Source of the DNA: an uncultured Gammaproteobacteria bacterium
Lineage (GTDB): Bacteria; Pseudomonadota; Gammaproteobacteria; PS1; Pseudothioglobaceae
Assembly (NCBI GenBank): GCA_913020715.1
Contig: CAJVZH010000005.1
Coordinates: forward strand, 24,305-88,304
Reading direction: 5' to 3'
Length of the DNA: 64,000 nt
The notes below the pieces were generated by a model. That model worked only from the letters and a program-made list of their open reading frames with translations, was not told where the DNA came from and ran no database searches. A program made the translations under genes and the position numbers. Below are positions 29,285 through 38,615 of the stretch, in pieces (positions within the stretch are counted from its first letter, which is position 1; each line of letters starts with the position of its first letter).

Positions 29285-29733
29285 TCGCTAAAAACTTAGG
29301 CGAAACGCAAGCATTGGCTACCAGTTTAGCTAAGTGCTGTTCGTCTTCAAACGATGTATTTGTTATTTACTTAATTGGTGATCTTGGCACAGGAAAAACC
29401 ACACTGGCGCAAAGTTTTATTCAATTTTTTGGCTTTGATCGCGTTAAAAGCCCTACTTATTCATTGGTAGAGAGTTATCAAAACAAATCGGCAAACATTC
29501 ACCATTTTGATTGCTACCGACTCAGCGACCCTGAAGAGCTTGACTATATTGGCATTCGTGAATACCTAAGTCCAGGCAGTATTCAGCTCATCGAGTGGCC
29601 AGAGCTCGGCAAGGGGGCGATTGCCAAAGCCGATATTTCTATCAGCCTCAAAGGCGATCATGACGAAAGACAAATCAACATCCAAGGCCATAGCGCTATT
29701 GGAAAAAAGGTTATCCAATGCGCTATTTCATAG
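29275..29733 (+). CDS. tsaE: tRNA threonylcarbamoyladenosine biosynthesis ATPase TsaE
   Basis: 152 aa. P-loop GDLGTGKTTLAQSFIQ, KSPTYSLVESY, the HFDCYRLSDPEELDYIGIREYL segment and IQLIEWPELG are diagnostic. TsaE supports t6A37 formation with TsaB and TsaD. The start is a TTG at 29275 overlapping the antiporter stop. The 3' end overlaps amiC by 16 bp. Confidence 0.94.
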   Translation: MDLVAKNLGETQALATSLAKCCSSSNDVFVIYLIGDLGTGKTTLAQSFIQFFGFDRVKSPTYSLVESYQNKSANIHHFDCYRLSDPEELDYIGIREYLSPGSIQLIEWPELGKGAIAKADISISLKGDHDERQINIQGHSAIGKKVIQCAIS

Positions 29734-30848
29734 GTCTTGTTTTATCAGTTGTCATGACGTCAGCCTTTGCTGAGGAAAAAACAACACTTTTTGATTTTCG
29801 CTATTGGACAGCACCAAGCCACACTCGAATTGTTATCGACACAGAAGCAGACACTGCTTTTAAAGTCAGCGCGAAAGAGAATTATATTTTACTTAGCGTT
29901 GAAAATGCCGAGGTACTATCCCAAACATTTTCTCACTTATTCTTCGAAGACGAACGCATTGAACGAACTCAAATTAAGCGTAGTGGCAATGATATCCGAC
30001 TCATTTTTTACACCAACGACGCGTTTGAAATTAAGCACTACACTCTTGCACCTAACGAAAAATACAAATATCATCGATTGGTCATTGACCTCATTGATCT
30101 TCAATCGAAAACAGCCGTTGCAGGCAGTGCAATAGAACAGGACGATGCACCTGAGCGCAAAGTTGTGCTGGTTGACGCTGGTCACGGCGGCGAAGATCCA
30201 GGCGCCTCAGGCAAAAATGGCTCACGTGAAAAAGACGTTAATCTGGCCATTGCAAAAAAGCTGGTTGACGCCATCAACCAAAGCGATGACATAACAGCCA
30301 TACTCACTCGAAGCGGGGATTACTACATCCCCCTTACCGAGCGCATCACCATTGGCTTGGATAACAAAGCGACAATGTTTATTTCTATCCACGCCGACGC
30401 GGTTGAGAGCACAAGCGCAAAAGGTGCATCCATTTACAGTTTGTCTGAGAAAGGCGAGGTTAGTGAACTGGCCAAGCAGCTTGAGCAGTCTGAAAATGCC
30501 GTCGATCAGTTTGGTGGAGTAGAGATGGTAATTGATAGCGATCAATTCCTCAAAACCATGCTTACCGACTTTTCTAGAAAAGACCGTGACATCCAATCAC
30601 AACAGCTGGCAGCGACTATTCTAAAGCAAATAAGTGCCATTGGCCCGGTTCATAAAAAGACTCCACAAAAAGCCAACTTCGTTGTTCTAAAGTCTCCTGC
30701 CATCCCCTCTGTATTGGTGGAAACCGCTTTCATTTCTAACCCTGGGCAAGAGGCGCGACTCAATGATTCAACAGAGCAGCAAAAAATTGCCGACGCTATT
30801 TTTCAGGGCATTAAAGATTACTACTCAGCCCTTGAAGCTCAACTATAA
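29718..30848 (+). CDS. N-acetylmuramoyl-L-alanine amidase (AmiC-like)
   Basis: 376 aa. Signal peptide MRYFIGLVLSVVMTSAFAEE, an AMIN domain (about 25-125; FRYWTAPSHTRIVIDTEAD) and an Amidase_3 catalytic domain (about 150-370) beginning VVLVDAGHGGEDPGASGKNGSREKDVNLAIA with Zn ligands (H in GHGG, E in REK) and FISIHADA; ends VETAFISNPGQEARL. It cleaves septal peptidoglycan in the periplasm. The tsaE-amiC order is the same as in E. coli-type genomes. Convergent with dsrK, 6-bp overlap. Confidence 0.93.
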   Translation: MRYFIGLVLSVVMTSAFAEEKTTLFDFRYWTAPSHTRIVIDTEADTAFKVSAKENYILLSVENAEVLSQTFSHLFFEDERIERTQIKRSGNDIRLIFYTNDAFEIKHYTLAPNEKYKYHRLVIDLIDLQSKTAVAGSAIEQDDAPERKVVLVDAGHGGEDPGASGKNGSREKDVNLAIAKKLVDAINQSDDITAILTRSGDYYIPLTERITIGLDNKATMFISIHADAVESTSAKGASIYSLSEKGEVSELAKQLEQSENAVDQFGGVEMVIDSDQFLKTMLTDFSRKDRDIQSQQLAATILKQISAIGPVHKKTPQKANFVVLKSPAIPSVLVETAFISNPGQEARLNDSTEQQKIADAIFQGIKDYYSALEAQL

Positions 30849-32393
30849 GGTTTTTGACTCTTGCTGAGAATTGTCGCCATCAAGTAACAGTGCCTCACTG
30901 ACAAGTTGGTGCACACTGACCACCATAAAGGGGTCGAAATCATAATACGGCAAGACTTTTGAGAATTGCGATTTGCAAATTGCGCACAGGGCTGCCAGCG
31001 TATTGACACCGCTCGTTTCTTCACTTTGCTTAAGCGCTTGCATTCTAGGCAGTGCGCCTTTGACGCGAAGCTCCAATAAATCATCGGTCAATAAACCGCC
31101 GCCGCCGCCACAACAAAAAGTGGATGCTTTAATTGTGCTTTCTGACATATCAACAAAATTATTGCAGGCCGCTTTAATGACTTCGCGGGGTAATAAAAAT
31201 TGACCATTTTCAATGCCACCCATATTACTGCCTCGAGCCACATTGCACGAATCATGGAAAGTAACCGTTCGATGATCGTTCTTGGATTTGTCGAATGCTA
31301 ATTGCCCTTTTTGAATTAAGTCGTACGTATACTCAATGATGTGTTGTGGCTGCGGGTAGTTTTGATCTAACTGGTTTTGCAACTGCAGCGCATACTCATC
31401 CGCCGCCCCGCCACCAATTCCGGTCAACGTATTCCAAAAACTATAAGCCACTCGCCAAGCATGGCCGCACTCACCAACAATAATGCGTTTCACTCCCAAA
31501 TCAAGTGCCGCTTTTCGAATACGCAATGCACCCTCACGCATAATGTCGTAATTACCAATAAACATACCAAAGTTCGCCCCCTCAGAGGCATAAGAACTCA
31601 ATGTCCATGACGCGCCAGACTGATGAAAAACCTTAGCATAACCAATCAAACCATCGATATGTGGCTCGGCAAAAAAATCGGCGGATGGGGTGATTAGTAA
31701 GATTTCAGCACCCTCATTGTCGAGTGGTAGCTTCACCGCTACGCCGGTATCTTCTTCGATCTCTTCTTCAAGATCTAACAGGGTATCTCTTAAGGCGGGC
31801 TCTGGCATGCCGAGATTGTTACCAATTTTTTTGACTTTTCCTAGAATTTGATTGCAGTATTTTTGACCCACACCAATCGCATTCATTACCTCCCGAGCAG
31901 CCATGGTTATCTCTGCAGTATCAATACCATATGGACAATACACTGAGCAACGTCGACACTCTGAGCATTGATGAAAATAATTGTACCAATCATCAAGCAT
32001 GGATTCATCGAATTCTTTGGCGCCCACCAATTTAGGAAAGTACTTGCCTGCAAAAGTAAAGTGACGTCGATAAACACTACGAAACAGGTCCTGCCTCGCT
32101 ACTGGCATATTTTTTGGATCTCCTGTGCCAAGGAAATAATGACACTTATCGGCACAAGCACCGCACTTCACACAAGCATCCAGAAATACCGGAATGGAGC
32201 GATACTTCTCTATCGTTTCACCCATTTTTTCAATCGCAACTTGTTGCCAATTATCAATTTTTTCACCCGGAAAGCCAAGAGACTTTTGCATGTCAGCATT
32301 GGCTTTAAACGGTCCACTACTTGCCATCGAATCACTTTTGAGTGCGGGTGTTTGCAGATAAGTTTCTAATTTTGGTGTGTCAAGTTTTGACAT
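30843..32393 (-). CDS. dsrK: DsrK-like heterodisulfide-reductase-type iron-sulfur protein
   Basis: 516 aa cytoplasmic-side subunit of the DsrMK membrane redox module. Two [4Fe-4S] sites are C74-x2-C77-x2-C80-x3-C84 (CVKCGACADKC) and C143-x2-C146-x2-C149-x3-C153 (CSECRRCSVYC). CCG-type noncubane cluster segments are HDSCNVARG...FCCGGGGG and CAICKSQF near the C-terminus. In sulfur oxidisers DsrMK transfers electrons between DsrC and the quinone pool. Two bases after dsrM. dsrJOP is not present here. Confidence 0.88.
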   Translation of the reverse strand: MSKLDTPKLETYLQTPALKSDSMASSGPFKANADMQKSLGFPGEKIDNWQQVAIEKMGETIEKYRSIPVFLDACVKCGACADKCHYFLGTGDPKNMPVARQDLFRSVYRRHFTFAGKYFPKLVGAKEFDESMLDDWYNYFHQCSECRRCSVYCPYGIDTAEITMAAREVMNAIGVGQKYCNQILGKVKKIGNNLGMPEPALRDTLLDLEEEIEEDTGVAVKLPLDNEGAEILLITPSADFFAEPHIDGLIGYAKVFHQSGASWTLSSYASEGANFGMFIGNYDIMREGALRIRKAALDLGVKRIIVGECGHAWRVAYSFWNTLTGIGGGAADEYALQLQNQLDQNYPQPQHIIEYTYDLIQKGQLAFDKSKNDHRTVTFHDSCNVARGSNMGGIENGQFLLPREVIKAACNNFVDMSESTIKASTFCCGGGGGLLTDDLLELRVKGALPRMQALKQSEETSGVNTLAALCAICKSQFSKVLPYYDFDPFMVVSVHQLVSEALLLDGDNSQQESKTL

Positions 32394-32395
32394 GT

Positions 32396-33142
32396 TTATC
32401 CACTTTTGCTATTTTTTTCTTTATCAATAGCCCAATCCGAAATATGGCGTTTTTTTCTCGCATCGTCTACTTGATTAAGCGTTGGTGAGAAAAACACACC
32501 CGGCGCATGCAACATTTTTGAAATAGGGAAAATTGCTATTAAAACAAACACCATAAAAATGTGCGCTAGAAAAACACTTTCACTCGGCAATTCAGACCAG
32601 TTTAGGGTAATTAAACCTTCTGCAAAACTGTAAACCATACCCATATCTGGGTAATAATGCGCAAAGGTCATCAGTACACCTGTGAGTGCAATCGCAATCA
32701 AAAGCAACAGCAACAAGTAGTCTGAAGGCGCGGAAATATAGCGCACACGATCCACAAAAAAACGTCTTGCCAATAAACCCGAAAGACCAAATATGAGTGG
32801 AAATGCCGCGTACTTTAAAGGTTCGGTTTGATGCAATATCTGGGGCGCCTCACCCGGCCAAAAATAAGGCAAATGGCGAATAAAAAGCAACACCAAGGCC
32901 CAGTGAAATAACCAACCAAACAACCAAGTCCACTTACTGGCTCTGAATAAACTGGCGAACAAAAAAACCTCTCGCATCATTCTCAAAACTACGCCAAATT
33001 TCGTCAATGGCGCTGGAGCAGTGGGGATTTTTAGTGGCACTGGCGTGCTTGCGTATTGAGCCACTTTCAGTGTAACACCCACCAGACACAGTAATACCGC
33101 TAGGTAGAAAAAGACTGCAAATAGAATACTTATTAGTGACAT
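32396..33142 (-). CDS. dsrM: DsrM-like membrane cytochrome b subunit
   Basis: 248 aa with 5-6 TM helices (about 3-25, 75-95, 110-125, 142-165, 188-206). A NarI-like di-heme b fold is suggested by FHWALVLLFIRHLPYF and AHIFMVFVLIAIFPISKMLHAPG, whose histidines are the likely heme ligands. It is the quinone-interacting partner of DsrK. It starts after a 102-base gap from dsrC that contains the large hairpin, and overlaps neither neighbour. Confidence 0.87.
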   Translation of the reverse strand: MSLISILFAVFFYLAVLLCLVGVTLKVAQYASTPVPLKIPTAPAPLTKFGVVLRMMREVFLFASLFRASKWTWLFGWLFHWALVLLFIRHLPYFWPGEAPQILHQTEPLKYAAFPLIFGLSGLLARRFFVDRVRYISAPSDYLLLLLLIAIALTGVLMTFAHYYPDMGMVYSFAEGLITLNWSELPSESVFLAHIFMVFVLIAIFPISKMLHAPGVFFSPTLNQVDDARKKRHISDWAIDKEKNSKSG

Positions 33143-33200
33143 AAAGTTGTAACCTTAAGCAAAGGACAAAATTATGTCGCTTGCCAAATTGGCGTAAACG

Positions 33201-33244
33201 AGATCTTTGTATAAGTCATTATACAATGACTTATACAAAGATCT
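33201..33244 (-). repeat. Perfect 20-bp-arm hairpin abutting the dsrC stop codon
   Basis: The palindrome has arms AGATCTTTGTATAAGTCATT and its exact complement with a 4-base centre. It begins one base after the dsrC TAA on the coding strand. No T tract follows, so it is not a classical terminator; it looks like an mRNA-stabilising or processing hairpin between dsrC and dsrM. A second small palindrome GCCAA-A-TTGGC lies just beyond. Confidence 0.9.
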
Positions 33245-33568
33245 TTAAACACAGCCCGTTGGCTTTGGTAGGCCGGCAAATCGGCAACCTTGCTTAGCAG
33301 GACCGTAAGGAAACAGCGAATACAAATAGCGAGAATTGCCTTTATCGTTGCCCAATTTCTTAGCAATTGCCTTGGTTAAAACACGAACAGCCGGAGCAAA
33401 GTCGTACTCTTCGAAGTAATCCTTAAGGAAATTAATAACCTCCCAATGCTCTAGCGTTAGCTCAATATCATCCTCTGCCGCCATTGCCAGCGCAATTTCT
33501 TTGCTCCAGTCCCCTATGTTTATTAGGTAACCCTCTTCGTCTACTTCAGCGCCAAGTATTGCAGCCAT
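33245..33568 (-). CDS. dsrC: DsrC sulfur-carrier protein (both arm cysteines present)
   Basis: 107 aa, DsrC/TusE family. The C-terminal arm GCRFAGLPKPTGCV retains the two redox cysteines C95 and C106 (CX10C), which distinguish true DsrC from TusE-like one-Cys proteins. The core is YLINIGDWSKEIALAMA...HWEVINFLKDYFEEYDFAPAVRVL. In sulfur metabolism it carries sulfane sulfur or trisulfide and is reoxidised or reduced by DsrMK. It has its own promoter and begins the dsrC-dsrM-dsrK run. Confidence 0.95.
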   Translation of the reverse strand: MAAILGAEVDEEGYLINIGDWSKEIALAMAAEDDIELTLEHWEVINFLKDYFEEYDFAPAVRVLTKAIAKKLGNDKGNSRYLYSLFPYGPAKQGCRFAGLPKPTGCV

Positions 33569-33604
33569 TATCTTCTGTTTCTCTTTGTTGGTTAATAAAG
33601 GTTA

Positions 33605-33634
33605 ATCATATCAAATGCATGAGAGACGCGCCAA
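33605..33634 (-). promoter_or_regulatory. Candidate sigma70-type promoter of dsrC
   Basis: On the minus strand TTGGCG, 18 bases, then TATGAT, with the dsrC ATG 37 bases beyond the -10. It fits independent high-level expression of dsrC. Confidence 0.55.
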
Positions 33635-33722
33635 AGCGTTGTCGTTCATAACGATTAATTTTACTGATGTGGAGCTTGCAGGGGAACTAAATTACACCCC
33701 AATAGTGAGGAACTGGAGTTGG

Positions 33723-35159
33723 CTAGTTGGCTAGATAAGCATCAACACTTTTGGCAACGCCACGGCCTTCGTTAATCGCCCAAACAACCAATGATTGACC
33801 TCGTCTACAATCACCTGCAGTAAAGATGCCTAATTTTGAAGTACTAAACTCCCCGTGTTCAGCTTTGTAATTGCCACGCCCATCAAGTTCAATTGCGGCA
33901 TCATCACTAAGGTAATGCTCAGGGGAAACAAAACCCATCGACAGCAACACCAATTGCGTATCCCAAGTTCTCTCAGTGCCGGCAATTTCATTCAGCTGAC
34001 CATTTTCAAACACTACATTGACGGTATTAATACCACTGACATGACCATCACTATCCTTAATGAATGACTTGGTTAGCAGTTGATACTGTCTTGGATCCTT
34101 GCCAAAAACAGCGGTCGCTTCTTCATGGCCATAATCCACACGATAAATCAGCGGCCACTCCGGCCAAGGATTTTGATCTGCTCTGCCAGTAGGTGGTTGA
34201 CTCATTAATTCAAAATTAACAATCGATTTTGCGCCTTGTCTGAGTGATGTGCCAATACAGTCTGTACCCGTATCGCCACCACCGATGACAATTACATCTT
34301 TACCTTTTGCAGAAAACTCGCCCTCATCAGTATGACCGTGATCGAGCAAACTCTTGTAATTTGCCGTTAAGTAACTCATTGCTGGGTAAATACCCTTTGC
34401 ATCACGGTTATCAGCCGGTAAATCACGCGCCTTGGTTGCGCCTGTCGTAAAGACAACGGCGTCAAACTGCTCTTGCAATTCAGAGACACCAATATCTTTA
34501 CCAATATCGGTACTGGTGATAAATTCAATTCCTTCGGCTCTGAGTATATCGACACGACGGTTAACCACATCTTTGCCTAATTTCATATTGGGGATGCCGT
34601 ACATCAACAAACCACCAATTCGATCACTACGTTCATAAACCGTTACTGAATGACCCATCTGATTTAGCTCATCAGCCGCTGCAAGCCCTGCAGGACCTGA
34701 ACCAACAACCGCAACTGATTTGTCTGAGCGGCTGGACACTTCCCTAGGAACAATCCAGCCCTCTTCAAAGCCTTTATCAACGATTGATTGCTCAATATTT
34801 TTAATCGTTACCGCGGGATCATTAATACCCAAAACACACGAACCTTCACAAGGTGCTGGGCATACTCGGCCGGTAAATTCTGGGAAATTATTTGTTTTAT
34901 GTAACCGCTCAAGAGCTTCACGCCATTGGTCGGTATAAATTAGGTGGTTCCACTCTGGAATGAGGTTGTCAATTGGACAGCCATCGGCAGATTGGCAAAA
35001 AGGTACGCCGCAATCCATGCATCGTGAGCCTTGCTGTTGAAGGTGGTCAATATCATGGGTGCCAGAGAAAATTTCATCGAAGTCGTTGATGCGAATTTCT
35101 ACATCACGATACGATTCCACTTCTCGATCAAACTCCATAAAACCTGTTGCCTTGCCCAT
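33723..35159 (-). CDS. gltD: Glutamate synthase small subunit GltD (NADPH-dependent FAD/FeS oxidoreductase)
   Basis: 478 aa. The N-terminal [13 protein letters not shown] is the classic GltD start. Cysteine clusters for 4Fe-4S are [18 protein letters not shown] and [14 protein letters not shown]. The FAD site is [21 protein letters not shown] and the NADPH site is [14 protein letters not shown]; the ending [23 protein letters not shown] is typical. It delivers electrons from NADPH to the large subunit GltB, which is not in the window. It is upstream of dsrC on the same strand, 154 bases away. DsrL, a related protein of dsr clusters, is longer with extra FeS domains, so GltD is preferred. Confidence 0.9.
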   Translation of the reverse strand: MGKATGFMEFDREVESYRDVEIRINDFDEIFSGTHDIDHLQQQGSRCMDCGVPFCQSADGCPIDNLIPEWNHLIYTDQWREALERLHKTNNFPEFTGRVCPAPCEGSCVLGINDPAVTIKNIEQSIVDKGFEEGWIVPREVSSRSDKSVAVVGSGPAGLAAADELNQMGHSVTVYERSDRIGGLLMYGIPNMKLGKDVVNRRVDILRAEGIEFITSTDIGKDIGVSELQEQFDAVVFTTGATKARDLPADNRDAKGIYPAMSYLTANYKSLLDHGHTDEGEFSAKGKDVIVIGGGDTGTDCIGTSLRQGAKSIVNFELMSQPPTGRADQNPWPEWPLIYRVDYGHEEATAVFGKDPRQYQLLTKSFIKDSDGHVSGINTVNVVFENGQLNEIAGTERTWDTQLVLLSMGFVSPEHYLSDDAAIELDGRGNYKAEHGEFSTSKLGIFTAGDCRRGQSLVVWAINEGRGVAKSVDAYLAN

Positions 35160-35205
35160 TACTATTTCTTTATATTCCGCACAACCTTAGATTATGCCAC
35201 AATCT

Positions 35206-35222
35206 GCGCCAATGCTTGGCGC
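35206..35222 (-). promoter_or_regulatory. Hairpin/dyad upstream of gltD
   Basis: GCGCCAA-TGC-TTGGCGC, a perfect 7-bp dyad between maiA and gltD, 47 bases upstream of the gltD start. No T run follows on the minus strand, so an operator is as likely as a terminator. Confidence 0.35.
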
Positions 35223-35280
35223 AATACATCACCATAAGGAATCAACAATCATAATATGAAAGTACGATTGTAAAGAAAAT

Positions 35281-35943
35281 CTACATATTTTCAGGCTGTG
35301 CTTTAATAAAAGCAGGAAGTTGATTGCACCTCTGTGCAATCTGTACAATCTTTGGGTAGGTCGACAAATCACAGTCAAATCGCTTGGCATTATACACTTG
35401 TGGCACAAGGCAAATATCGGCTAAAGTGGGTTGGTTTTGATGACAAAAATTCTCCGTTTCACTCTCGCTTAAGCGCTTTTCTAACGCGTCAAACCCTAAT
35501 GCTATCCAATGCCTGTACCACGCCAGTTTTGCCTCTTTATCTACCAACAATTCATCTTTTAAATACTTAAGCACTCGCAAATTATTAAGTGGATGAATAT
35601 CACTGCTAATCAGCTGCGACAGAGAGCGAATGCGCGCCTTTGCCAAGGCGTCTTGATGCAAAATTGTTGGTGTGGGTTTTAGCTCCTCTAAATGCTCACA
35701 AATCGCCAGCGATTGCGTTAACACAACATCACTTTTACCTGCCTCTCTGATAAGTAATGTCGGCACCAAGCCTTGAGGATTGAGCGCCTTGTATCCATCA
35801 GAAGCCTCTTCTGATTCCAGCAAATTAACACGCTTGCTTTGGTATTGAAGCTGCTTGAGATTGAGCGCAATACGCACTCGATAGGCCGCAGACGATCGAT
35901 GATAATCGAATAAAGTAAGTGCAGCTTGCTCAGTATTCTTCAT
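35281..35943 (-). CDS. maiA: Maleylacetoacetate isomerase MaiA (zeta GST)
   Basis: 220-aa zeta-class glutathione transferase that isomerises maleylacetoacetate to fumarylacetoacetate. The N-terminal active-site motif LFDYHRSSAAYRVRIALNLK contains the SSxxxRVRIAL signature. GLVPTLL and LTQSLAICEHLEEL bind glutathione. C-terminal PTLADICLVPQVYNAKRFDCDLSTYP is typical. Its ATG shares one base with the fahA stop (TAATG), so it is last in the tyrosine operon. Confidence 0.93.
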   Translation of the reverse strand: MKNTEQAALTLFDYHRSSAAYRVRIALNLKQLQYQSKRVNLLESEEASDGYKALNPQGLVPTLLIREAGKSDVVLTQSLAICEHLEELKPTPTILHQDALAKARIRSLSQLISSDIHPLNNLRVLKYLKDELLVDKEAKLAWYRHWIALGFDALEKRLSESETENFCHQNQPTLADICLVPQVYNAKRFDCDLSTYPKIVQIAQRCNQLPAFIKAQPENM

Positions 35944-37271
35944 TAGTTATTGACTGACAATAAAGTGCCAACAACCTCGCCAAAACCAATACGTGGTCGC
36001 TGACTATCGATCGCTTCACACCAGCCTTTCATTATTATTGTATCACCATCTTCCAAGAACGTACGAACTTCGCCATTATCAAACGTAATTGGATTTTTGC
36101 CACCACTAGTGAGCTCTATGAGAGCACCAGCTTCGCTGATATCGGGGCCTGATTGCGTGCCAGAGCCTAGTAGGTCGCCTGAACGCATATTGCAACCACC
36201 CACGCTGTGATGGGCAAGCATTTGCGACACCGTCCAATAAGAATGCTTAAAGTTACTTCTCGACAATCTCTGTGGCGCTTGGCCATTATCACGCATTGTT
36301 TGCGTTTCAATGAGCACTTCCAGCTCAACATCAAAACCGCCTTGCGCTCTATTTTTATCCGACTCCAAGTACGATACAGGTTGCGGATGACTGTCTTCTC
36401 GGTGCCACGGCGCCCGATAAGGCGCTAAAGCCTGCGTAGTGACAATCCAAGGGGATATAGTGGTAGCAAAGTTTTTTGATAAAAACGGCCCCAATGGCTG
36501 GTACTCCCAAGCCTGAATGTCTCTTGCCGACCAATCATTAAGCAGGCAAAGGCCAAACATATGATCGTCTGTGTCATCAATTGAGATGCGCTCACCAATA
36601 TCATTGCCCTTGCCAACAAAAATACCCACTTCTAGCTCGTAATCCAGTCTCTTGGCCGCACCAAAACTAGGTTCAGCGGCATCTGGCGCTTTTGTTTGGC
36701 CCATCGGTCTAGCAAACGTTTGGCCAGAAACATCGATAGACGAACTCCTGCCATGATAGCCAATTGGCAGCCATTGATAATTTGGCAACAGCGGATTGTC
36801 CGGGCGAAACAATTTACCAATATTGGTGGCGTGATGAATCGAAGTGTAAAAATCGGTGTAGTCACCAATTTGTGCTGGCAACTTGTATTCAGCAAGTCTC
36901 TGCGAAATTAAACAAGTGGAAAGTTGTTTTTCCAACGCACTGCCTTTTGTTAGGCCATCCGACAACACCAGTCTTAATTCAGACCAGGCATCGACGCCCA
37001 TAGACATAAATTTATTTAAACTATTTTGAGCGCAGGCTTTAAGGCTTTTTTGTGTTGAGGTATTAAACAGCTTGCACTTCTCCAACTGTGCTAAATCCAC
37101 GATTTCATCGCCAATAGCAACACCAACGCGAAAAACTTCTTTACTCTCTTTGCGCTTAAACACAGCAAAAGGTAAGTTTTGAATGGGGAAATCAGCATGG
37201 CTGTTGGCTGAGTTCACCCAGCTTTGTCGGTTAACGTCATGGGTGGAATTTAAGTTTGTATTTTGTATCAT
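35943..37271 (-). CDS. fahA: Fumarylacetoacetase FahA
   Basis: 442 aa. Hydrolyses fumarylacetoacetate to fumarate and acetoacetate. Blocks seen include the N-terminal FAH domain NLPFAVFKRKES, YTDFYTSIHHATNIGKLFRP, PIGYHGRSSSIDVSG, LDYELEVGIFVGKGN, LLNDWSARDIQAWEYQPLGPFLSKNFATTISPWIV and GDLLGSGTQSGP. Metal and catalytic residues (D in DFY, E in ELE, D in NDWSARD) are all present. Eleven bases after hmgA. Confidence 0.95.
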   Translation of the reverse strand: MIQNTNLNSTHDVNRQSWVNSANSHADFPIQNLPFAVFKRKESKEVFRVGVAIGDEIVDLAQLEKCKLFNTSTQKSLKACAQNSLNKFMSMGVDAWSELRLVLSDGLTKGSALEKQLSTCLISQRLAEYKLPAQIGDYTDFYTSIHHATNIGKLFRPDNPLLPNYQWLPIGYHGRSSSIDVSGQTFARPMGQTKAPDAAEPSFGAAKRLDYELEVGIFVGKGNDIGERISIDDTDDHMFGLCLLNDWSARDIQAWEYQPLGPFLSKNFATTISPWIVTTQALAPYRAPWHREDSHPQPVSYLESDKNRAQGGFDVELEVLIETQTMRDNGQAPQRLSRSNFKHSYWTVSQMLAHHSVGGCNMRSGDLLGSGTQSGPDISEAGALIELTSGGKNPITFDNGEVRTFLEDGDTIIMKGWCEAIDSQRPRIGFGEVVGTLLSVNN

Positions 37272-37282
37272 AATTTCTCTTA

Positions 37283-38596
37283 TTATTTAGTGTTTTTAGC
37301 ATCGAAATGGCTTTTTAGACCATGCCATACTTGGTGATAGTTCGTTTGTCTAAGTGGGCTTTTAAGGGCTTTCTTGCTAACTGAATACGTCAAATTACTC
37401 TCAAACATAAAAGCCATCGTCTTATCAAGGTACTCTGGCTCCAAGTCTTTATTAATAGCCCTCTCAAAAGTCATTGCGTCTGGGCCGTGCACACTCATAG
37501 TGTTGTGCAAGCTGGCGCCACCCGGTACAAAACCCTCGGCTTTGGCATCGTAGGCGCCTTCAATCAATCCCATAAACTCACTCATGATATTGCGATGGAA
37601 CCAAGGTGGGCGGAAAGTATCTTCAGTCACCATCCAACGTGGTGGAAAGATAGCAAAATCGCAATTAGCCACACCCGATCTCGAAGAAGGCGAGCTAAGC
37701 ACAGTAAAAATAGAAGGATCGCAGTGATCAAAGCTAACACTATTAATAGTATTAAAACGACTGAGATCGTATTTATATGGGGCGTAGTTGCCATGCCAAG
37801 CAACAACATTAAAAGGCGAGTGATCCAGAGCTGAGTGCCACAACTGACCACCAAATTTGTTCAATAATGCAAACTCACCGATAGTGTCTTCATAACTCGC
37901 AACAGGAGTTAAAAAGTCTCTAGCACTGGCAAGACCATTGGCACCAATAGGGCCTAGATTCGGAAGCTCAAAAGGGGCGCCGTAGTTTTCACAAACATAG
38001 CCTCTAGCAAACTTATCAGAGTCTTTTAACGCCACTTGAAACTTCAACCCTCTAGGGACGACACAAATCTCTTTTGGTGTAACATCCAGCGTGCCCATCT
38101 CTGTACAAATGCAAAGCAAACCCTGTTGTGGCACGATTAGCATTTCACCATCAGAGTTATAAAAATAACCTTCCATATCGCTATTGGCAGCGTATGAATA
38201 GATACCAACACCCATTTGAGGACCGACAGAGCCGTTGCCACAAATTGCAAAAAGGCCTTCGATAAAATCCGTTTTAGTCGATGGTTCACTTTGTGGATCC
38301 CAGCGCATTTGGTTAGGACTACTAATCACATCCTCGGCTGAGAGTGACAGGCCTTCATGAGACACAGGCACAAAATCCTCTGTTATGACGCTCGGGCGAA
38401 TGCGGTACAGCCAAGAGCGCCTATTGCTCTCCCTTGGAGCGGTAAAAGCACTACCAGAAAACTGCTCAGCATAAAGGCCGTAAGCACACTTTTGCGGTGA
38501 ATTTCGCCCAACAGGTAACGCACCCGCTAAGACCTCGGTCTCGAAGTGATTGCCAAAACCACTTTGGTATTGTCGATTATCCGTTTGCAAATTCAT
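37283..38596 (-). CDS. hmgA: Homogentisate 1,2-dioxygenase HmgA
   Basis: 437 aa. Non-heme iron enzyme opening the homogentisate ring to maleylacetoacetate. Seen are [95 protein letters not shown] and [19 protein letters not shown], which includes the iron-binding His/Glu cluster. Length typical. Part of phhA-hppD-hmgA-fahA-maiA. Confidence 0.96.
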   Translation of the reverse strand: MNLQTDNRQYQSGFGNHFETEVLAGALPVGRNSPQKCAYGLYAEQFSGSAFTAPRESNRRSWLYRIRPSVITEDFVPVSHEGLSLSAEDVISSPNQMRWDPQSEPSTKTDFIEGLFAICGNGSVGPQMGVGIYSYAANSDMEGYFYNSDGEMLIVPQQGLLCICTEMGTLDVTPKEICVVPRGLKFQVALKDSDKFARGYVCENYGAPFELPNLGPIGANGLASARDFLTPVASYEDTIGEFALLNKFGGQLWHSALDHSPFNVVAWHGNYAPYKYDLSRFNTINSVSFDHCDPSIFTVLSSPSSRSGVANCDFAIFPPRWMVTEDTFRPPWFHRNIMSEFMGLIEGAYDAKAEGFVPGGASLHNTMSVHGPDAMTFERAINKDLEPEYLDKTMAFMFESNLTYSVSKKALKSPLRQTNYHQVWHGLKSHFDAKNTK

Positions 38597-38615
38597 ATCA
38601 AATCCTTAGTCAATT

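Noticed and set aside
33201-33244. Hairpin as an intrinsic terminator
   Set aside because: No T tract on the transcript side; the following sequence is mixed, so an mRNA-stability element is more likely.
33172-33366. 64-aa ORF across the hairpin and dsrC end
   Set aside because: Runs through the inverted repeat and dsrC in another frame; not a gene.
33723-35159. Calling this gene dsrL
   Set aside because: Length 478 aa and the [10 protein letters not shown] start are those of GltD; the extra iron-sulfur region of DsrL is absent.
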